64,000 nucleotides of DNA from an uncultured Clostridia bacterium (GTDB lineage: Bacteria; Bacillota; Clostridia; TANB77; CAG-508): assembly GCA_934133165.1 (NCBI GenBank), contig CAKPAW010000007.1, positions 1 through 64,000 on the forward strand, given 5' to 3'. The position numbers and the translations under genes are program-made. This document shows positions 52,025-62,461 of this stretch, one piece after another. The notes under the pieces are model-generated. The model saw only the letters and a program-made list of their open reading frames with translations, was not told the origin of the DNA and searched no databases. Position 1 is the first letter of the stretch. Every line of letters starts with the position of its first letter.

Positions 52025-53299
52025 ATGAATAATGACAATAAAAAAAATATGCTGATATATGCTCATTATTATATTCCAGATGTAGCATCTACAGGACAGA
52101 TTATAAAAGAACTAGCAGAAGGAATGAGTGATAAATTTAATATAACTATTATCTGTGTTGTACCATCATATACCGGGACAATAGAAGAAAAATATAAAAC
52201 ACAAAAATATTATAAAGAAAATATAAATGGTGTCAATATCATAAGAATAAGAGTACCTGAGTTTACAAAAAGTAATAAGAAAAGTAGGATAAAGAACATA
52301 ATTAGCTATTTCTTTGGCGCAATATCAGCAACGTTTAAGGTTGAAAAGCAGGATTATGTTTTTTCTATATCACAACCTCCAATTTTAGGTGGATTGTTAG
52401 GGGTTATTGGAAAATGGATTAAACATGCAAAATTCATTTATAATATTCAAGACTTTAATCCAGAACAAACTATGGCAGTGGGATATAGTAACAACAAAAT
52501 TATTACAAAGATAATGATGAAATTAGATAAGTTTAGTTGTAAAAAAAGTAATTTGATTATTACTGTAGGAAGAGATCTTGTGGAAACAATTAATAAACGA
52601 TTTAACTATAAGAAAGTTCCTAAAACGGTGCTAATTAATAATTGGATAAATGAAAAAGAAATTTATCCACTAGAAGATAATAATGAAAAAGTAGAAAAAT
52701 TTAAGAAAAAGTATAATTTAGAAAATAAATTTGTTATAATGTATTCGGGAAATATAGGATTATATTATGATTTAGAAAACATTTTTAAAGTTATAGAAAA
52801 AATAAAACCTGGAACAAAAACAATAGATAATAAAGAAGTAATATTTGCATTTATAGGCGCAGGAACAATTTTAGAAAAACTCAAAGAATATAAAGAAATA
52901 AATAAAATGGATAATGTAATATTTATTCCATATCAAGATAAAAAAGATTTAATATATAGCTTAAATGCAGCTGATGTTCATTGGTGTGTAAATGCCAAAG
53001 GAATAAAAGGTGTTTCTTGTCCATCAAAATATTATGGAATTGCTGCAGTAGAAAAACCAGTACTTGGCGTATTAGAAGAAAATTCCGAAATAAGATTAAT
53101 AATAGAAGAAACTAAAGGTGGTCTATTATCAAATCCGGGAGATTATGATTCTATTGAAAAAAATATTAATTGGTTCATAAATAATGCAAATAGCGATGAA
53201 CTAAAAAATATGGGAAATAGAAGTAGAAAATATTTAGAAGAAAATTTAACAAAAGATATTTCAATAAATAAATATAAAGAAGAAATATTAAAAATATAA
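52025..53299 (+). CDS. GT4 glycosyltransferase (WbuB-like)
   Basis: A 424-residue GT-B fold glycosyltransferase. The N-terminal domain starts with MLIYAHYYIPDVASTGQI, which is WbuB/WcaI-like, and has SISQPPILGGLLG and NIQDFNPEQ. The C-terminal domain has FVIMYSGNIGLYYDLEN, FIGAGTILEKL and PSKYYGIAAVEKPVLG. Adds a sugar to the lipid-linked repeat unit. Its start is 2 bases after the stop of the transferase gene, so they are tightly coupled. Confidence 0.88.
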   Translation: MNNDNKKNMLIYAHYYIPDVASTGQIIKELAEGMSDKFNITIICVVPSYTGTIEEKYKTQKYYKENINGVNIIRIRVPEFTKSNKKSRIKNIISYFFGAISATFKVEKQDYVFSISQPPILGGLLGVIGKWIKHAKFIYNIQDFNPEQTMAVGYSNNKIITKIMMKLDKFSCKKSNLIITVGRDLVETINKRFNYKKVPKTVLINNWINEKEIYPLEDNNEKVEKFKKKYNLENKFVIMYSGNIGLYYDLENIFKVIEKIKPGTKTIDNKEVIFAFIGAGTILEKLKEYKEINKMDNVIFIPYQDKKDLIYSLNAADVHWCVNAKGIKGVSCPSKYYGIAAVEKPVLGVLEENSEIRLIIEETKGGLLSNPGDYDSIEKNINWFINNANSDELKNMGNRSRKYLEENLTKDISINKYKEEILKI

Positions 53300-53327
53300 A
53301 TAAAAATAATAAGGAAATACAATCATT

Positions 53328-54482
53328 ATGAAAGTTGTACAAATAAATACCTTTTCTAATAAATCAACAGGAACAATAATGCTAAACATACACAATGCAC
53401 TAAAAAAGAAAAATATTGAATCATATGTTGTGTGGGGAAGAGGAAGAAAACCAAAAAATAAGAATGAAATATATATGAATGATAAAGTTGGAATATATTA
53501 CCATGGATTATATACTAGATTCACAGATAAAACAGGGTTTGCTTCTAAAAGAGCAACTAGAAAATTAATAAAAAGATTAGAGAAAATAAAGCCAGATATA
53601 ATACATTTACACAATATTCATGGATATTATATTAATATTGAAATATTATTCAATTATATAAAAAAGAATAATATTAAAATTGTATGGACATTGCATGATT
53701 GTTGGGCTTTCACGGGGCATTGCTCACATTTTGAACTGATAGGGTGTGAAAAATGGAAAGAAGGTTGTAAGTGCTGTAAACAAAAAGGAAAATATCCTAG
53801 AAGTTTTATAGATAATTCAAGTTGGAATTATCAAAGAAAAAAAGAATTGTTTACAGGATTAAATATGATTATTGTAACTCCAAGTAAGTGGCTTACAAAT
53901 TTAGTAAAACAATCATATTTAAAACAATATGAAGTAAAAGTAGTTAATAATGGTATTGATACAGATATTTTTAAGCCTAGAAAAAGTGATTTTAAAAAGA
54001 AATTTAATATAGAAGATAAAAAAGTAATTCTTGGAGTCGCGAGCGATTGGACAAAAGAAAAGGGATTATATGATTTCTATGATTTATCTAAAAAAATAGA
54101 TGATGACGTAAAGATAGTGCTAGTTGGATTAAATAGTAAACAAATGAAAGAAATACCAGAAAATATTATTGGAATAGAAAGAACAGAAAACGCACAACAA
54201 TTAGCAGAAATATATACAGCTGCAGATATATACTTTAATCCAACATATGCAGATAATTTTCCAACAACAAACCTTGAGTCATTGGCATGCGGTACACCAG
54301 TATTTACATATAATACAGGTGGGAGTACAGAATGTTTAACTGGTAATAATGGAGCAATAACAAATTTAAAAGATTTTAGTGAGAACTATAAAAAGTATTT
54401 GACACAAAAATTTGAGATAAATAAAGTAAAAACTAAATTAGAAATGGAATCAGATTATATTAATATATACAATAATTTATAG
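53328..54482 (+). CDS. GT4 glycosyltransferase with Cys-rich insert
   Basis: A 384-residue GT-B glycosyltransferase. N-terminal VVQINTFSNKSTGTIMLNI; middle TLHDCWAFTGHCSHFELIGC with four more cysteines in CEKWKEGCKCC, a likely metal-binding insert seen in WcaC-type relatives; C-terminal ILGVASDWTKEKGLYDF and FNPTYADNFPTTNLESLACGTP, the E-x7-E-like donor site. Part of the repeat-unit pathway. Confidence 0.88.
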   Translation: MKVVQINTFSNKSTGTIMLNIHNALKKKNIESYVVWGRGRKPKNKNEIYMNDKVGIYYHGLYTRFTDKTGFASKRATRKLIKRLEKIKPDIIHLHNIHGYYINIEILFNYIKKNNIKIVWTLHDCWAFTGHCSHFELIGCEKWKEGCKCCKQKGKYPRSFIDNSSWNYQRKKELFTGLNMIIVTPSKWLTNLVKQSYLKQYEVKVVNNGIDTDIFKPRKSDFKKKFNIEDKKVILGVASDWTKEKGLYDFYDLSKKIDDDVKIVLVGLNSKQMKEIPENIIGIERTENAQQLAEIYTAADIYFNPTYADNFPTTNLESLACGTPVFTYNTGGSTECLTGNNGAITNLKDFSENYKKYLTQKFEINKVKTKLEMESDYINIYNNL

Positions 54483-54494
54483 GGGGATTTTAAC

Positions 54495-55472
54495 ATGGAA
54501 AAAGAATACTCGAAGACGGCATATATAATAAAGTTTTTTGCTATATTTAGCGTGATTACAGCGCATGTTAATATAGTAAATAATGATAACATATTTTCTT
54601 CATTAATAACAAATTGGTATAATTTATTTGGAATTGTTGGTGTTATATGTTTTTTTATTGTAGGTGGCTATTATTACAAAAGAGAAAAGGGAGATACAAA
54701 AAAGTATTGGAAAAAGAAAGCAAAATCTATAATTATTCCATGGATGATAGCAGCTACAATATCATATATTTTACATGTTATAAAGATTAAAGATATAAGT
54801 TTCATACAATATATAAAATGGATAACAGGCTCTGGAACAATATATTATTATTTAACTATATATGTCATATTTTTGATCATATTTAAATTTTTGAAAAAAA
54901 ATGACGTTTTTTTGGTAATATGTATCATTTTAAACATTATAGAACTAATTTTAAATACAAAAGGAATTTTTTATACAAACGATTATATAACATATTATTT
55001 AAATATATTCAATTGGATTGGATTTTTTGCTATTGGAATATTGATAAGAAAATATGATATATTTAGTTTTTTGTTAAAATATAAAAACATTATAATGCCT
55101 ATATCTATATTTGGTTCAATAATATTGTTTATAATAATGTATAATATGAAGATATGGGGATATTTTCATATTATTTCATTATTGTATGAAATTTGTGGAT
55201 TTATAGTAATTTTTTATTTCTCATACTACTTAAGAAATTGTAAAATATTGAGATACATAGGAGAAATAAGTTTTTGTATATATTTGTATCATATTCAAAT
55301 TGTTCAAAATATATGTTGGAAATTGCCAACATGTATAGCAACTGAAATAATAAATCCAATAATATCAGTTGTAATAATGGTAGGAATAGTATATATAGGA
55401 AGTAAAATTCTTGGGAAATTTAATAAAAATAGCATCATATATTCTTTACTTGGAATAAGAAAAACAACATAG
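54495..55472 (+). CDS. acyltransferase 3 family membrane protein
   Basis: A 325-residue polytopic protein with about ten membrane helices. The start IIKFFAIFSVITAHVNIVNN contains the catalytic-type His of the family, followed by FFIVGGYYYKRE. Members O-acetylate or acylate surface sugars from the membrane. Ribosome site GGGGGAT. A second acyltransferase 3 gene is at 62462. Confidence 0.85.
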   Translation: MEKEYSKTAYIIKFFAIFSVITAHVNIVNNDNIFSSLITNWYNLFGIVGVICFFIVGGYYYKREKGDTKKYWKKKAKSIIIPWMIAATISYILHVIKIKDISFIQYIKWITGSGTIYYYLTIYVIFLIIFKFLKKNDVFLVICIILNIIELILNTKGIFYTNDYITYYLNIFNWIGFFAIGILIRKYDIFSFLLKYKNIIMPISIFGSIILFIIMYNMKIWGYFHIISLLYEICGFIVIFYFSYYLRNCKILRYIGEISFCIYLYHIQIVQNICWKLPTCIATEIINPIISVVIMVGIVYIGSKILGKFNKNSIIYSLLGIRKTT

Positions 55473-55484
55473 GAGGAAAAAAAT

Positions 55485-56612
55485 ATGTACATATATATAA
55501 TAGCTTTTATAATAGCATTTATTTTGTTGTATATATCTGAAAAAATGGCTAAAAAAGGCAAAAAAGTATTAATTTTTGAAATACTATCAATTGGATTACT
55601 AGCTTTTGTGGCTGCAATAAGAGATGAAACTATAGGAACTGACGTCTTAGTATATGTAAAGCCAGTATTTCAATTGTGCAATCAATTAGGTTTTGGAAGA
55701 ATAAATGACATATGGTATAATGTTGAAATTGGTTATAAAATATTTAATTGTATAATTGCATTATTTACATCTAAAATTTCTATATATTTATTCTTTCAAC
55801 AAGTTTTTATACTAGAATTTGCATATTTAGGAATAAAGGGAATTTATAAGAAAAATTATTCATTTGTATATTTAATTTATTTATTAATTTTTTATAACAG
55901 ATCTTTAAATATTGTTAGACAAGCAATGGCAATGTCATTATGTATATATTCACTTAAATTTTTATTAGAAAATAAGAATTTTAAATTTATATTAATAGTT
56001 TTACTTGCGTTTTTATTCCACAAAACAGCATTGGTTTTTTTATTAGCAATTATTATTTACAAATTATACAAAAAAAATGCTAAATATGTTTACTATATGG
56101 CTATTTTTATAATTATAGTAGGTTTGATTTTTATATTTCTATTTCCAGAATGTATAAAATTAATGATAAGCATCGGAATAATGTCAACAGATTATTTATA
56201 TTATTTAGATAATTATGTTGATGATATAGGGACAATTAGCTCATTCGAATTACTTTTAGATATAACATATATAGTAGTGTATATTATATTTAATAAATTA
56301 CGCAAAAAAGAAAATAGTAGCTTCTATTTTATATTAGCATTAATAGATGTTATATGCTTAATAATATCAACAAAATATACGGCTGCTAATAGATTTGGAA
56401 TGTATTTTAGAATACCAGTAGTATTATTCCTCTTATCAAACATGGATGTAATATTCGTAAACAAATATAGCAAAGTAAACGTAGGAAATATAATAGCAGT
56501 AGTTATTTCTGTTATATTTTGGTATTATGTATTTGTATACGGAAAAAGTGGTGGCACAGTGCCATTTACTATTAATCAGGATTCTTATTTTTATCAAATA
56601 TTTTTAAAATAA
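55485..56612 (+). CDS. EpsG-like polysaccharide polymerase
   Basis: A 375-residue membrane protein with about eleven helices. AAIRDETIGTDVLVYVKPVF is the EpsG-family signature (R-x-x-x-G-T-D-x-x-x-Y), with YNRSLNIVRQAMAMSLCIYSL and FHKTALVFLLAI. It is the likely Wzy-type polymerase of the operon. AGGAGGAA is well placed. Confidence 0.85.
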   Translation: MYIYIIAFIIAFILLYISEKMAKKGKKVLIFEILSIGLLAFVAAIRDETIGTDVLVYVKPVFQLCNQLGFGRINDIWYNVEIGYKIFNCIIALFTSKISIYLFFQQVFILEFAYLGIKGIYKKNYSFVYLIYLLIFYNRSLNIVRQAMAMSLCIYSLKFLLENKNFKFILIVLLAFLFHKTALVFLLAIIIYKLYKKNAKYVYYMAIFIIIVGLIFIFLFPECIKLMISIGIMSTDYLYYLDNYVDDIGTISSFELLLDITYIVVYIIFNKLRKKENSSFYFILALIDVICLIISTKYTAANRFGMYFRIPVVLFLLSNMDVIFVNKYSKVNVGNIIAVVISVIFWYYVFVYGKSGGTVPFTINQDSYFYQIFLK

Positions 56613-56627
56613 AGGAGAATATAATTA

Positions 56628-57818
56628 ATGAAAAAAGAAAAATGTACAATTGTTATATTGACCAATATAATGACTCCATATAGAAAGTTTTTTTATGACG
56701 AATTAAATGAAGAATGTAAAAAAAATAATATAGATTTTCGAGTACTATTAATGGCCGAAACCGAATATGGAAGACATTGGAATTATAATGAGTTAAAAAC
56801 AGAGTATTCAATATTGCTAGAACATAAAACTAAAAAAATAGGAAATATTGAAATACATTTTAATAGAGGATTAGAAAAAATATATAGAGAGATTAAACCA
56901 AATATTGTAATATGCGGTGGAAGTTATTTATATCCAGCAGTTTGGAAAACAATAAAGCTTAAGAGAAAATATAATTATGAAATTGTAGAATGGTCAGAAT
57001 CACATTTGAATGAAGAAAGAAACTATAACAGCGTTAAATTAAAAATAAGAGAAATAATTAGGAGAAAAGTAATTGGTAGTTTTGATATTTTTTGGTGTGC
57101 TGGGAAATTTGCAAAAGAATTTGTTGAGAAGTATGCTAAAAATGATTCTAAATATGTTTTTACTCCTAATTTAATAGATACTAAAAAATTTGATTCAATA
57201 AACAAATATACTACAGAAGACTTACTTAGAATAAAAGAAAAATATAATATAGATAAAAATAAAAGAATAATGATAACACCAGCTAGATTATCAGCTGTTA
57301 AAGGAATCAAGGAATTTTTAAATCTATATAATAAATGTGATAATGATAATATTACATACTTAATTGCTGGAGACGGAGAATTAAAATTAGAAATTTCAAA
57401 AATAATAGAAGAGAAAAAAATGGATGTAAGACTATTAGGGTACAAAAACGAAGATGAAATGCTAGATTTATATGCTATTTCTGATGGATTTATATTACCT
57501 TCAAAATCAGATCCTAATCCACTAACTTGTATAGAGGCATGTTGGTGCAAATTACCTTTACTTGTATCTAAGCATGTAGGTAATTATCCTGAAATAGTAA
57601 AAGAGGAATTAAATGGATATGTATTTGATTATAATAAAACCGAGGAAGCAATAAGCAAAATTAATAAATTTATAAATTCGCCAAAAGAATGGATGAAAAA
57701 TGCAAAAGAAATTTCATATAATGTAGCTAGAAATATATATAATCCAAATATAGTGGTACCTAAAATAATAAACGAAACTATAAAAATATATAAAGAGAGA
57801 AGAATGAAAAATGATTAG
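56628..57818 (+). CDS. GT4 glycosyltransferase
   Basis: A 396-residue GT-B glycosyltransferase. N-terminal VILTNIMTPYRKFFYDEL is typical of this group; the C-terminal domain has MITPARLSAVKGIKEFL, YLIAGDGELKLEI, and LPSKSDPNPLTCIEACWCKLPLL around the donor-binding Glu. It overlaps the next gene by 8 bases, so translation is coupled. Confidence 0.88.
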   Translation: MKKEKCTIVILTNIMTPYRKFFYDELNEECKKNNIDFRVLLMAETEYGRHWNYNELKTEYSILLEHKTKKIGNIEIHFNRGLEKIYREIKPNIVICGGSYLYPAVWKTIKLKRKYNYEIVEWSESHLNEERNYNSVKLKIREIIRRKVIGSFDIFWCAGKFAKEFVEKYAKNDSKYVFTPNLIDTKKFDSINKYTTEDLLRIKEKYNIDKNKRIMITPARLSAVKGIKEFLNLYNKCDNDNITYLIAGDGELKLEISKIIEEKKMDVRLLGYKNEDEMLDLYAISDGFILPSKSDPNPLTCIEACWCKLPLLVSKHVGNYPEIVKEELNGYVFDYNKTEEAISKINKFINSPKEWMKNAKEISYNVARNIYNPNIVVPKIINETIKIYKERRMKND

Positions 57819-58599
57819 TATATTAATGTCAACTCAAAATCCAATTGAAAAATACTTCAAAAAAAGTATGGACTCTATATTTAATCAAACATATAAAGAC
57901 TTTGAATTAGTTTTAATAGATGATGGCTCTGAAAAGCCTATAATTGATTTTGTAAAAGAAAATGATTACGATATAAGTAAAATTAAATATATTAGATTAG
58001 AAAAAAATGTCGGATTACCAAAAGCATTGAATATAGGACTAAAAGAATGCTCAGGTGATTATATAGCACGTATGGATGATGATGATTTAATGGTTGAAAC
58101 ACGCTTAGAAAAACAATTGAACTATGTAGAACAAAATAATTTAGTTGGATGCTTTTGCTGGTATGATAATATTGACACAGAAGATAATATCATAAATAGA
58201 TGTTGCATTAGCATTTCAGAGAAAGATTATTTGCAATATCTATTAAAAAGGGGTAACATATTTTGCCATGCAAGTTTATTTATAAAAAAGAGTGTATTAG
58301 AAGAAATAAATGGCTATGATGAAAATTTAAGATATGCACAAGATTCAGATTTATATATTAGAATTTTAAATAAATATAGAATGGGTATGGTAAAAGAATA
58401 TCTATTACAACATAGGAGAAATAGTTATAGAAATAATAGTTATAGAGAAACTCTTTCTTTAACCTATGCATTATTTGGAGCAATGAATTATTATGCTGAT
58501 TGTGAAAAGATAGGAATAAAAGAAAAAATTTCAATTTTTATTAGGTTAATGAGATATTATGTAGGAATATTAAGAATTACGAAGAAAGGAAAAAAATAG
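57811..58599 (+). CDS. GT2 glycosyltransferase
   Basis: A 262-residue GT-A family 2 enzyme. The start ISILMSTQNPIEKYFKKSM, LVLIDDGSEKP, ARMDDDDLMVE (the DxD metal site) and HASLFIKKSVLEEINGYDE are family marks. The C-terminal helix lies near the membrane. It is an inverting enzyme by family rule. Next gene begins 2 bases after its stop. Confidence 0.9.
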   Translation: MISILMSTQNPIEKYFKKSMDSIFNQTYKDFELVLIDDGSEKPIIDFVKENDYDISKIKYIRLEKNVGLPKALNIGLKECSGDYIARMDDDDLMVETRLEKQLNYVEQNNLVGCFCWYDNIDTEDNIINRCCISISEKDYLQYLLKRGNIFCHASLFIKKSVLEEINGYDENLRYAQDSDLYIRILNKYRMGMVKEYLLQHRRNSYRNNSYRETLSLTYALFGAMNYYADCEKIGIKEKISIFIRLMRYYVGILRITKKGKK

Positions 58600-58600
58600 T

Positions 58601-59497
58601 ATGAACAAATTTTTAAAATATTTTAAATATCCTTCTATGATTTTAGTTACTCTTAGCAAAAGAAATATTATAAAAGTGTCAGATGAAACATTTTTAAAGA
58701 TATTATATAAATTTAATATAAATAAAGAATTAAACTTGGAAAATCCACAAACATTCAATGAAAAATTACAATGGCTAAAACTTAATGATAGAAAAGATAT
58801 ATATACTACAATGGTGGATAAATATGAAGTGAAAAAATATGTTTCAGCTATAATAGGAAAAGAATATGTTATCCCAACTTTAGGAGTTTATGATAAGTTT
58901 AATGAAATAGATTTCAAAAAATTACCTAATAAATTTGTAATAAAGTGTACTCACGATTCAGGAAGCACAATAATATGTAAAGATAAGAAAAAATTTGATA
59001 TAAAAATGGCTAAAAAGAAAATAAATAAAGCACTAAAGCATAATTATTACTATACTGGAAGAGAATGGCCATATAAAAATGTGAAACCAAGAATTATAAT
59101 TGAAGAATATATGCAAGATGAAAAATTGAAAGAATTAAGAGACTATAAATTTTTCTGCTTTAATGGAAAAGTAAACTTGTTTAAAGTAGATTTTGATAGA
59201 TTTTTAGAACATAGAGCTAATTATTATGATAAAAACTTAAAACTTCTAAAATTTGGAGAAGAAGTATGTCCACCAGATTTTGAAAAGAAAATAGAAATTC
59301 CAAAAGATATAATGAAAATGATTGAGTTAGCTGAAAAATTATCTAATGAAAAAAAATTCGTAAGAATTGATTTTTATTATACTAATAAAAAAATATATTT
59401 TGGAGAAATGACTTTTTATCCTGCTTCTGGATTTGGAAAATTTACTTCAGAAGATTGGAATTATAAATTAGGAAAATGGATAAATATAGAAAAGTAA
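58601..59497 (+). CDS. TupA-like ATP-grasp protein
   Basis: A 298-residue protein of the TupA-like ATP-grasp family. NPQTFNEKLQWLKLNDR, MVDKYEVKKYVSAIIG, PNKFVIKCTHDSGSTIICKDK and IIIEEYMQDEKLKELRDYKFFCFNGK give the family order; FYYTNKKIYFGEMTFYPASGF holds the metal-binding Glu. The namesake is in teichuronopeptide synthesis, where an amino acid is joined to uronic acid. With a UDP-uronate epimerase in the operon, amidation of an uronic acid is a fair guess. Confidence 0.85.
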   Translation: MNKFLKYFKYPSMILVTLSKRNIIKVSDETFLKILYKFNINKELNLENPQTFNEKLQWLKLNDRKDIYTTMVDKYEVKKYVSAIIGKEYVIPTLGVYDKFNEIDFKKLPNKFVIKCTHDSGSTIICKDKKKFDIKMAKKKINKALKHNYYYTGREWPYKNVKPRIIIEEYMQDEKLKELRDYKFFCFNGKVNLFKVDFDRFLEHRANYYDKNLKLLKFGEEVCPPDFEKKIEIPKDIMKMIELAEKLSNEKKFVRIDFYYTNKKIYFGEMTFYPASGFGKFTSEDWNYKLGKWINIEK

Positions 59498-59518
59498 AAA
59501 ATATATGGAGATATAAGT

Positions 59519-59983
59519 ATGAAAAAAAATAGATTTATAAAAAAAATTGTGATATATATGAGCCCATGGTTAAATCAAAGTGAAAAAATATATAAATTAT
59601 ATAAAAAGGCAAACAAGTATATAGAAAGAAAAAAAGAATATGTGGCATATTTTTATTTTTATAAGATATACAAAAAATATGGATGCTATATTTCTCCAAA
59701 AGCAAAAATAGGTAAAAATCTTATATTACCACATCCAAATGGTATTGTTATAGGAGCAGAGGCAACAATAGGAGAAAATGTGACAATATATCAAAATGTT
59801 ACGTTAGGAAGAAAAAAAGGAAATATATTAGGATGTCCTACAATAGGTAATAATGTGACAATATATTGTAATTCTGTGCTTGTGGGAGACATTTCAATTG
59901 GAGATAATACAATAATAGGTTGCAATTCTACTATACTAAAATCTGTAGAGCCAAATTCAAAATGTGTAGGAGTTGTAAAGTAA
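59519..59983 (+). CDS. serine acetyltransferase-like LbH acetyltransferase
   Basis: A 154-residue left-handed beta-helix acetyltransferase. Hexapeptide runs begin near residue 62 (ISPKAKIGKNLILPHPNGIV) and include IGENVTIYQNVTLG and VGDISIGDNTIIG. The short form, without the N-terminal domain of CysE, is common in capsule loci, where it acetylates a sugar. Its place in the operon supports that over cysteine synthesis. Confidence 0.82.
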   Translation: MKKNRFIKKIVIYMSPWLNQSEKIYKLYKKANKYIERKKEYVAYFYFYKIYKKYGCYISPKAKIGKNLILPHPNGIVIGAEATIGENVTIYQNVTLGRKKGNILGCPTIGNNVTIYCNSVLVGDISIGDNTIIGCNSTILKSVEPNSKCVGVVK

Positions 59984-59984
59984 A

Positions 59985-61412
59985 ATGAAAAAAAACTTTA
60001 TATATAATCTCTTATACCAAATATTAATTTTAATAATACCATTAATAACAATGCCGTACGTTTCAAGAACATTAGGAGCAGATGGCATAGGAATATATTC
60101 ATATACATATTCAATAGCATACTATTTTATGATAATAGCAATGTTAGGGTTAAATAATTATGGAAATAGAACTATAGCAAAAGTAAGAGATAATAAAGAA
60201 GAATTATCAAAGCAATTTTGTAGTATATATGCATTTCAATTAATAAGTTCGTTAATAATGATTGTTGCTTATTTAATATACATATTTGTATTTGATAATC
60301 AATATAAAATTATAGCAATAATTCAAGCAATGTATGTAATATCTTCAATGTTTGATATAAACTGGTTTTTCTTTGGAATTGAAAAGTTTAAATTAACAAT
60401 AACACGAAATACTATCATAAAAGTATTATCATTAATATTAATTTTTATATTTGTAAAAACTCCAAATGATGTATGGAAATATACAGTAATACTAGCGGGA
60501 AGTACTTTATTTAGTAATATAGTATTATTTTCATTTTTAAGAAAATATATAAAACTAGTAAGGGTTTCTAAAAGAGATATAGTCAAACATTTAAAACCTT
60601 GCTTAGTATTGTTTTTACCAGTAATAGCAGTAAGTATATATAAAATAATGGATAAGATAATGTTAGGAAGTATGTCAACAGTAAAAGAAGTGGGATATTA
60701 TGAAAATGCAGAAAAGATAACTCAAGTACCAATTTCAATAATAACAGCCCTAGGTACTGTAATGTTACCAAGAGTGTCAAATATGCTATCTAATAATCAA
60801 GAAGAACAAGTAAAAAAGACAATATCAAAAACTATGCCATTTATAATGTTCCTAACATTTCCAATGGTTTTAGGACTTATTTTGATAAGCAAAGAATTTT
60901 CAATAATATTTTTTGGAAATGGATTTGAAAAATCAGGTTATTTAATACAATTATTATCTATAACTATTGTATTTTTAGCATGGGGAAATGTTATAAGAAC
61001 TCAATATTTGATACCAAAGGAAATGGATAAGCAATATATAATTTCCGCTTTTTTAGGTGCATTAGCTAATTTTATATTAAATTGTATTTTTATACCTATA
61101 TATCAATCAGTAGGTGCTTGCATAGGAACTATTGCAGCAGAATTTATAGTAATGTTTTATCAAACGTTTATTGTTAGAAAAGAACTACCAATAAAAAAAT
61201 ATATAATAGAATCATTATCTTTTTTATTAAAAGCATTAATAATGTTTGTTTTAACATTTATTATAAGCAAATGTATAACAGCTAATGGAATATATAAATT
61301 GATAGTACAGGTTATATTTGCAGGATTTATATATTTAATACTAAATATAAAATATATTTACAAAGAATTAGAAATATTTAAAATTTTCAAAAAAATAAAA
61401 GGAGCAAACTAA
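59985..61412 (+). CDS. Wzx-type polysaccharide flippase
   Basis: A 475-residue polytopic protein of the MOP/PST flippase superfamily, with about 14 membrane helices. The start IPLITMPYVSRTLGADGIGIYSYTYS is the hallmark, followed by GLNNYGNRTIAKVRDN and VGYYENAEKITQVPISIITALGTVMLPR. It moves lipid-linked repeat units outward. It starts one base after the acetyltransferase stop region. Confidence 0.92.
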   Translation: MKKNFIYNLLYQILILIIPLITMPYVSRTLGADGIGIYSYTYSIAYYFMIIAMLGLNNYGNRTIAKVRDNKEELSKQFCSIYAFQLISSLIMIVAYLIYIFVFDNQYKIIAIIQAMYVISSMFDINWFFFGIEKFKLTITRNTIIKVLSLILIFIFVKTPNDVWKYTVILAGSTLFSNIVLFSFLRKYIKLVRVSKRDIVKHLKPCLVLFLPVIAVSIYKIMDKIMLGSMSTVKEVGYYENAEKITQVPISIITALGTVMLPRVSNMLSNNQEEQVKKTISKTMPFIMFLTFPMVLGLILISKEFSIIFFGNGFEKSGYLIQLLSITIVFLAWGNVIRTQYLIPKEMDKQYIISAFLGALANFILNCIFIPIYQSVGACIGTIAAEFIVMFYQTFIVRKELPIKKYIIESLSFLLKALIMFVLTFIISKCITANGIYKLIVQVIFAGFIYLILNIKYIYKELEIFKIFKKIKGAN

Positions 61413-61413
61413 T

Positions 61414-62442
61414 ATGAAAACATATTTCATAACAGGAGTTGCAGGATTTATAGGTTCAAACCTTGCAAAAAGAATATTAAAAGAAGAAAAAGACATAAAA
61501 GTAGTAGGTTTAGACAACATGAATGACTACTATGATGTAAAAATAAAAGAATATCGATTAGCAGAACTATTAAAAAATGAAAACTTTATATTTATAAAAG
61601 GAAATTTAGCAGATAAAGAGCTAATAAACAAAATATTTGAAGAAAATAAACCTGAAATAGTAGTTAATTTAGCAGCACAAGCAGGTGTAAGATATAGTAT
61701 TACAAATCCAGATGCATACATAGAATCAAATATAATAGGATTTTATAATATATTGGAGGCTTGTAGATACAATTCAGTGGAACACTTAGTATATGCATCA
61801 TCTTCATCAGTATATGGTTCGAATAAAAAGGTTCCATATTCTACAGATGACAAAGTAGACAATCCTGTATCTTTATATGCTGCAACAAAAAAATCTAATG
61901 AATTATTAGCTCATAGTTATTCAAAACTATATAATATTCCATCAACAGGATTAAGATTCTTTACAGTATATGGACCAGCTGGAAGACCAGATATGGCATA
62001 TTTTGGATTTACTAACAAATTAATAAAAGGCGAAACAATACAAATATTTAACTATGGAAATTGTAAAAGAGATTTTACATATGTAGATGATATAGTTGAA
62101 GGAATTTGTAGAGTTATAAAAAAAGCTCCTGAAAAGAAAACAGGAGAAGATGGGCTTCCAATTCCACCTTATGCAGTTTATAACATTGGAAATAGTAGTC
62201 CAGAAAACTTACTAGATTTTGTAACAATATTACAAGAAGAATTAGTAAGAGCAGGTGTATTACCAAAAGATTATGACTTTGAAGCTCACAAAGAATTAGT
62301 ACCAATGCAACCAGGAGATGTACCAGTCACATATGCAGATACAACACCATTAGAAAGAAATTTTGGATTTAAACCAAGTACAACTTTAAGAGAAGGTTTA
62401 AGAAAATTTGCAGAATGGTATAAAGAATTCTATATAAAATAG
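61414..62442 (+). CDS. NAD-dependent epimerase (UDP-glucuronate 4-epimerase type)
   Basis: A 342-residue extended short-chain dehydrogenase. TGVAGFIGSNLAKRIL is the NAD loop, GLDNMNDYYDVKIKEYRL the clade-specific block, SSSSVYG and YAATKKS hold the catalytic Ser, Tyr and Lys, and RFFTVYGPAGRPDMAYF fits UDP-glucuronate 4-epimerases. It would supply UDP-galacturonate. AAAGGAG precedes the ATG. No UDP-glucose dehydrogenase is in the window, so its substrate must be made elsewhere. Confidence 0.88.
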   Translation: MKTYFITGVAGFIGSNLAKRILKEEKDIKVVGLDNMNDYYDVKIKEYRLAELLKNENFIFIKGNLADKELINKIFEENKPEIVVNLAAQAGVRYSITNPDAYIESNIIGFYNILEACRYNSVEHLVYASSSSVYGSNKKVPYSTDDKVDNPVSLYAATKKSNELLAHSYSKLYNIPSTGLRFFTVYGPAGRPDMAYFGFTNKLIKGETIQIFNYGNCKRDFTYVDDIVEGICRVIKKAPEKKTGEDGLPIPPYAVYNIGNSSPENLLDFVTILQEELVRAGVLPKDYDFEAHKELVPMQPGDVPVTYADTTPLERNFGFKPSTTLREGLRKFAEWYKEFYIK

Positions 62443-62461
62443 ATAAAAATTGGAGGAAAGA

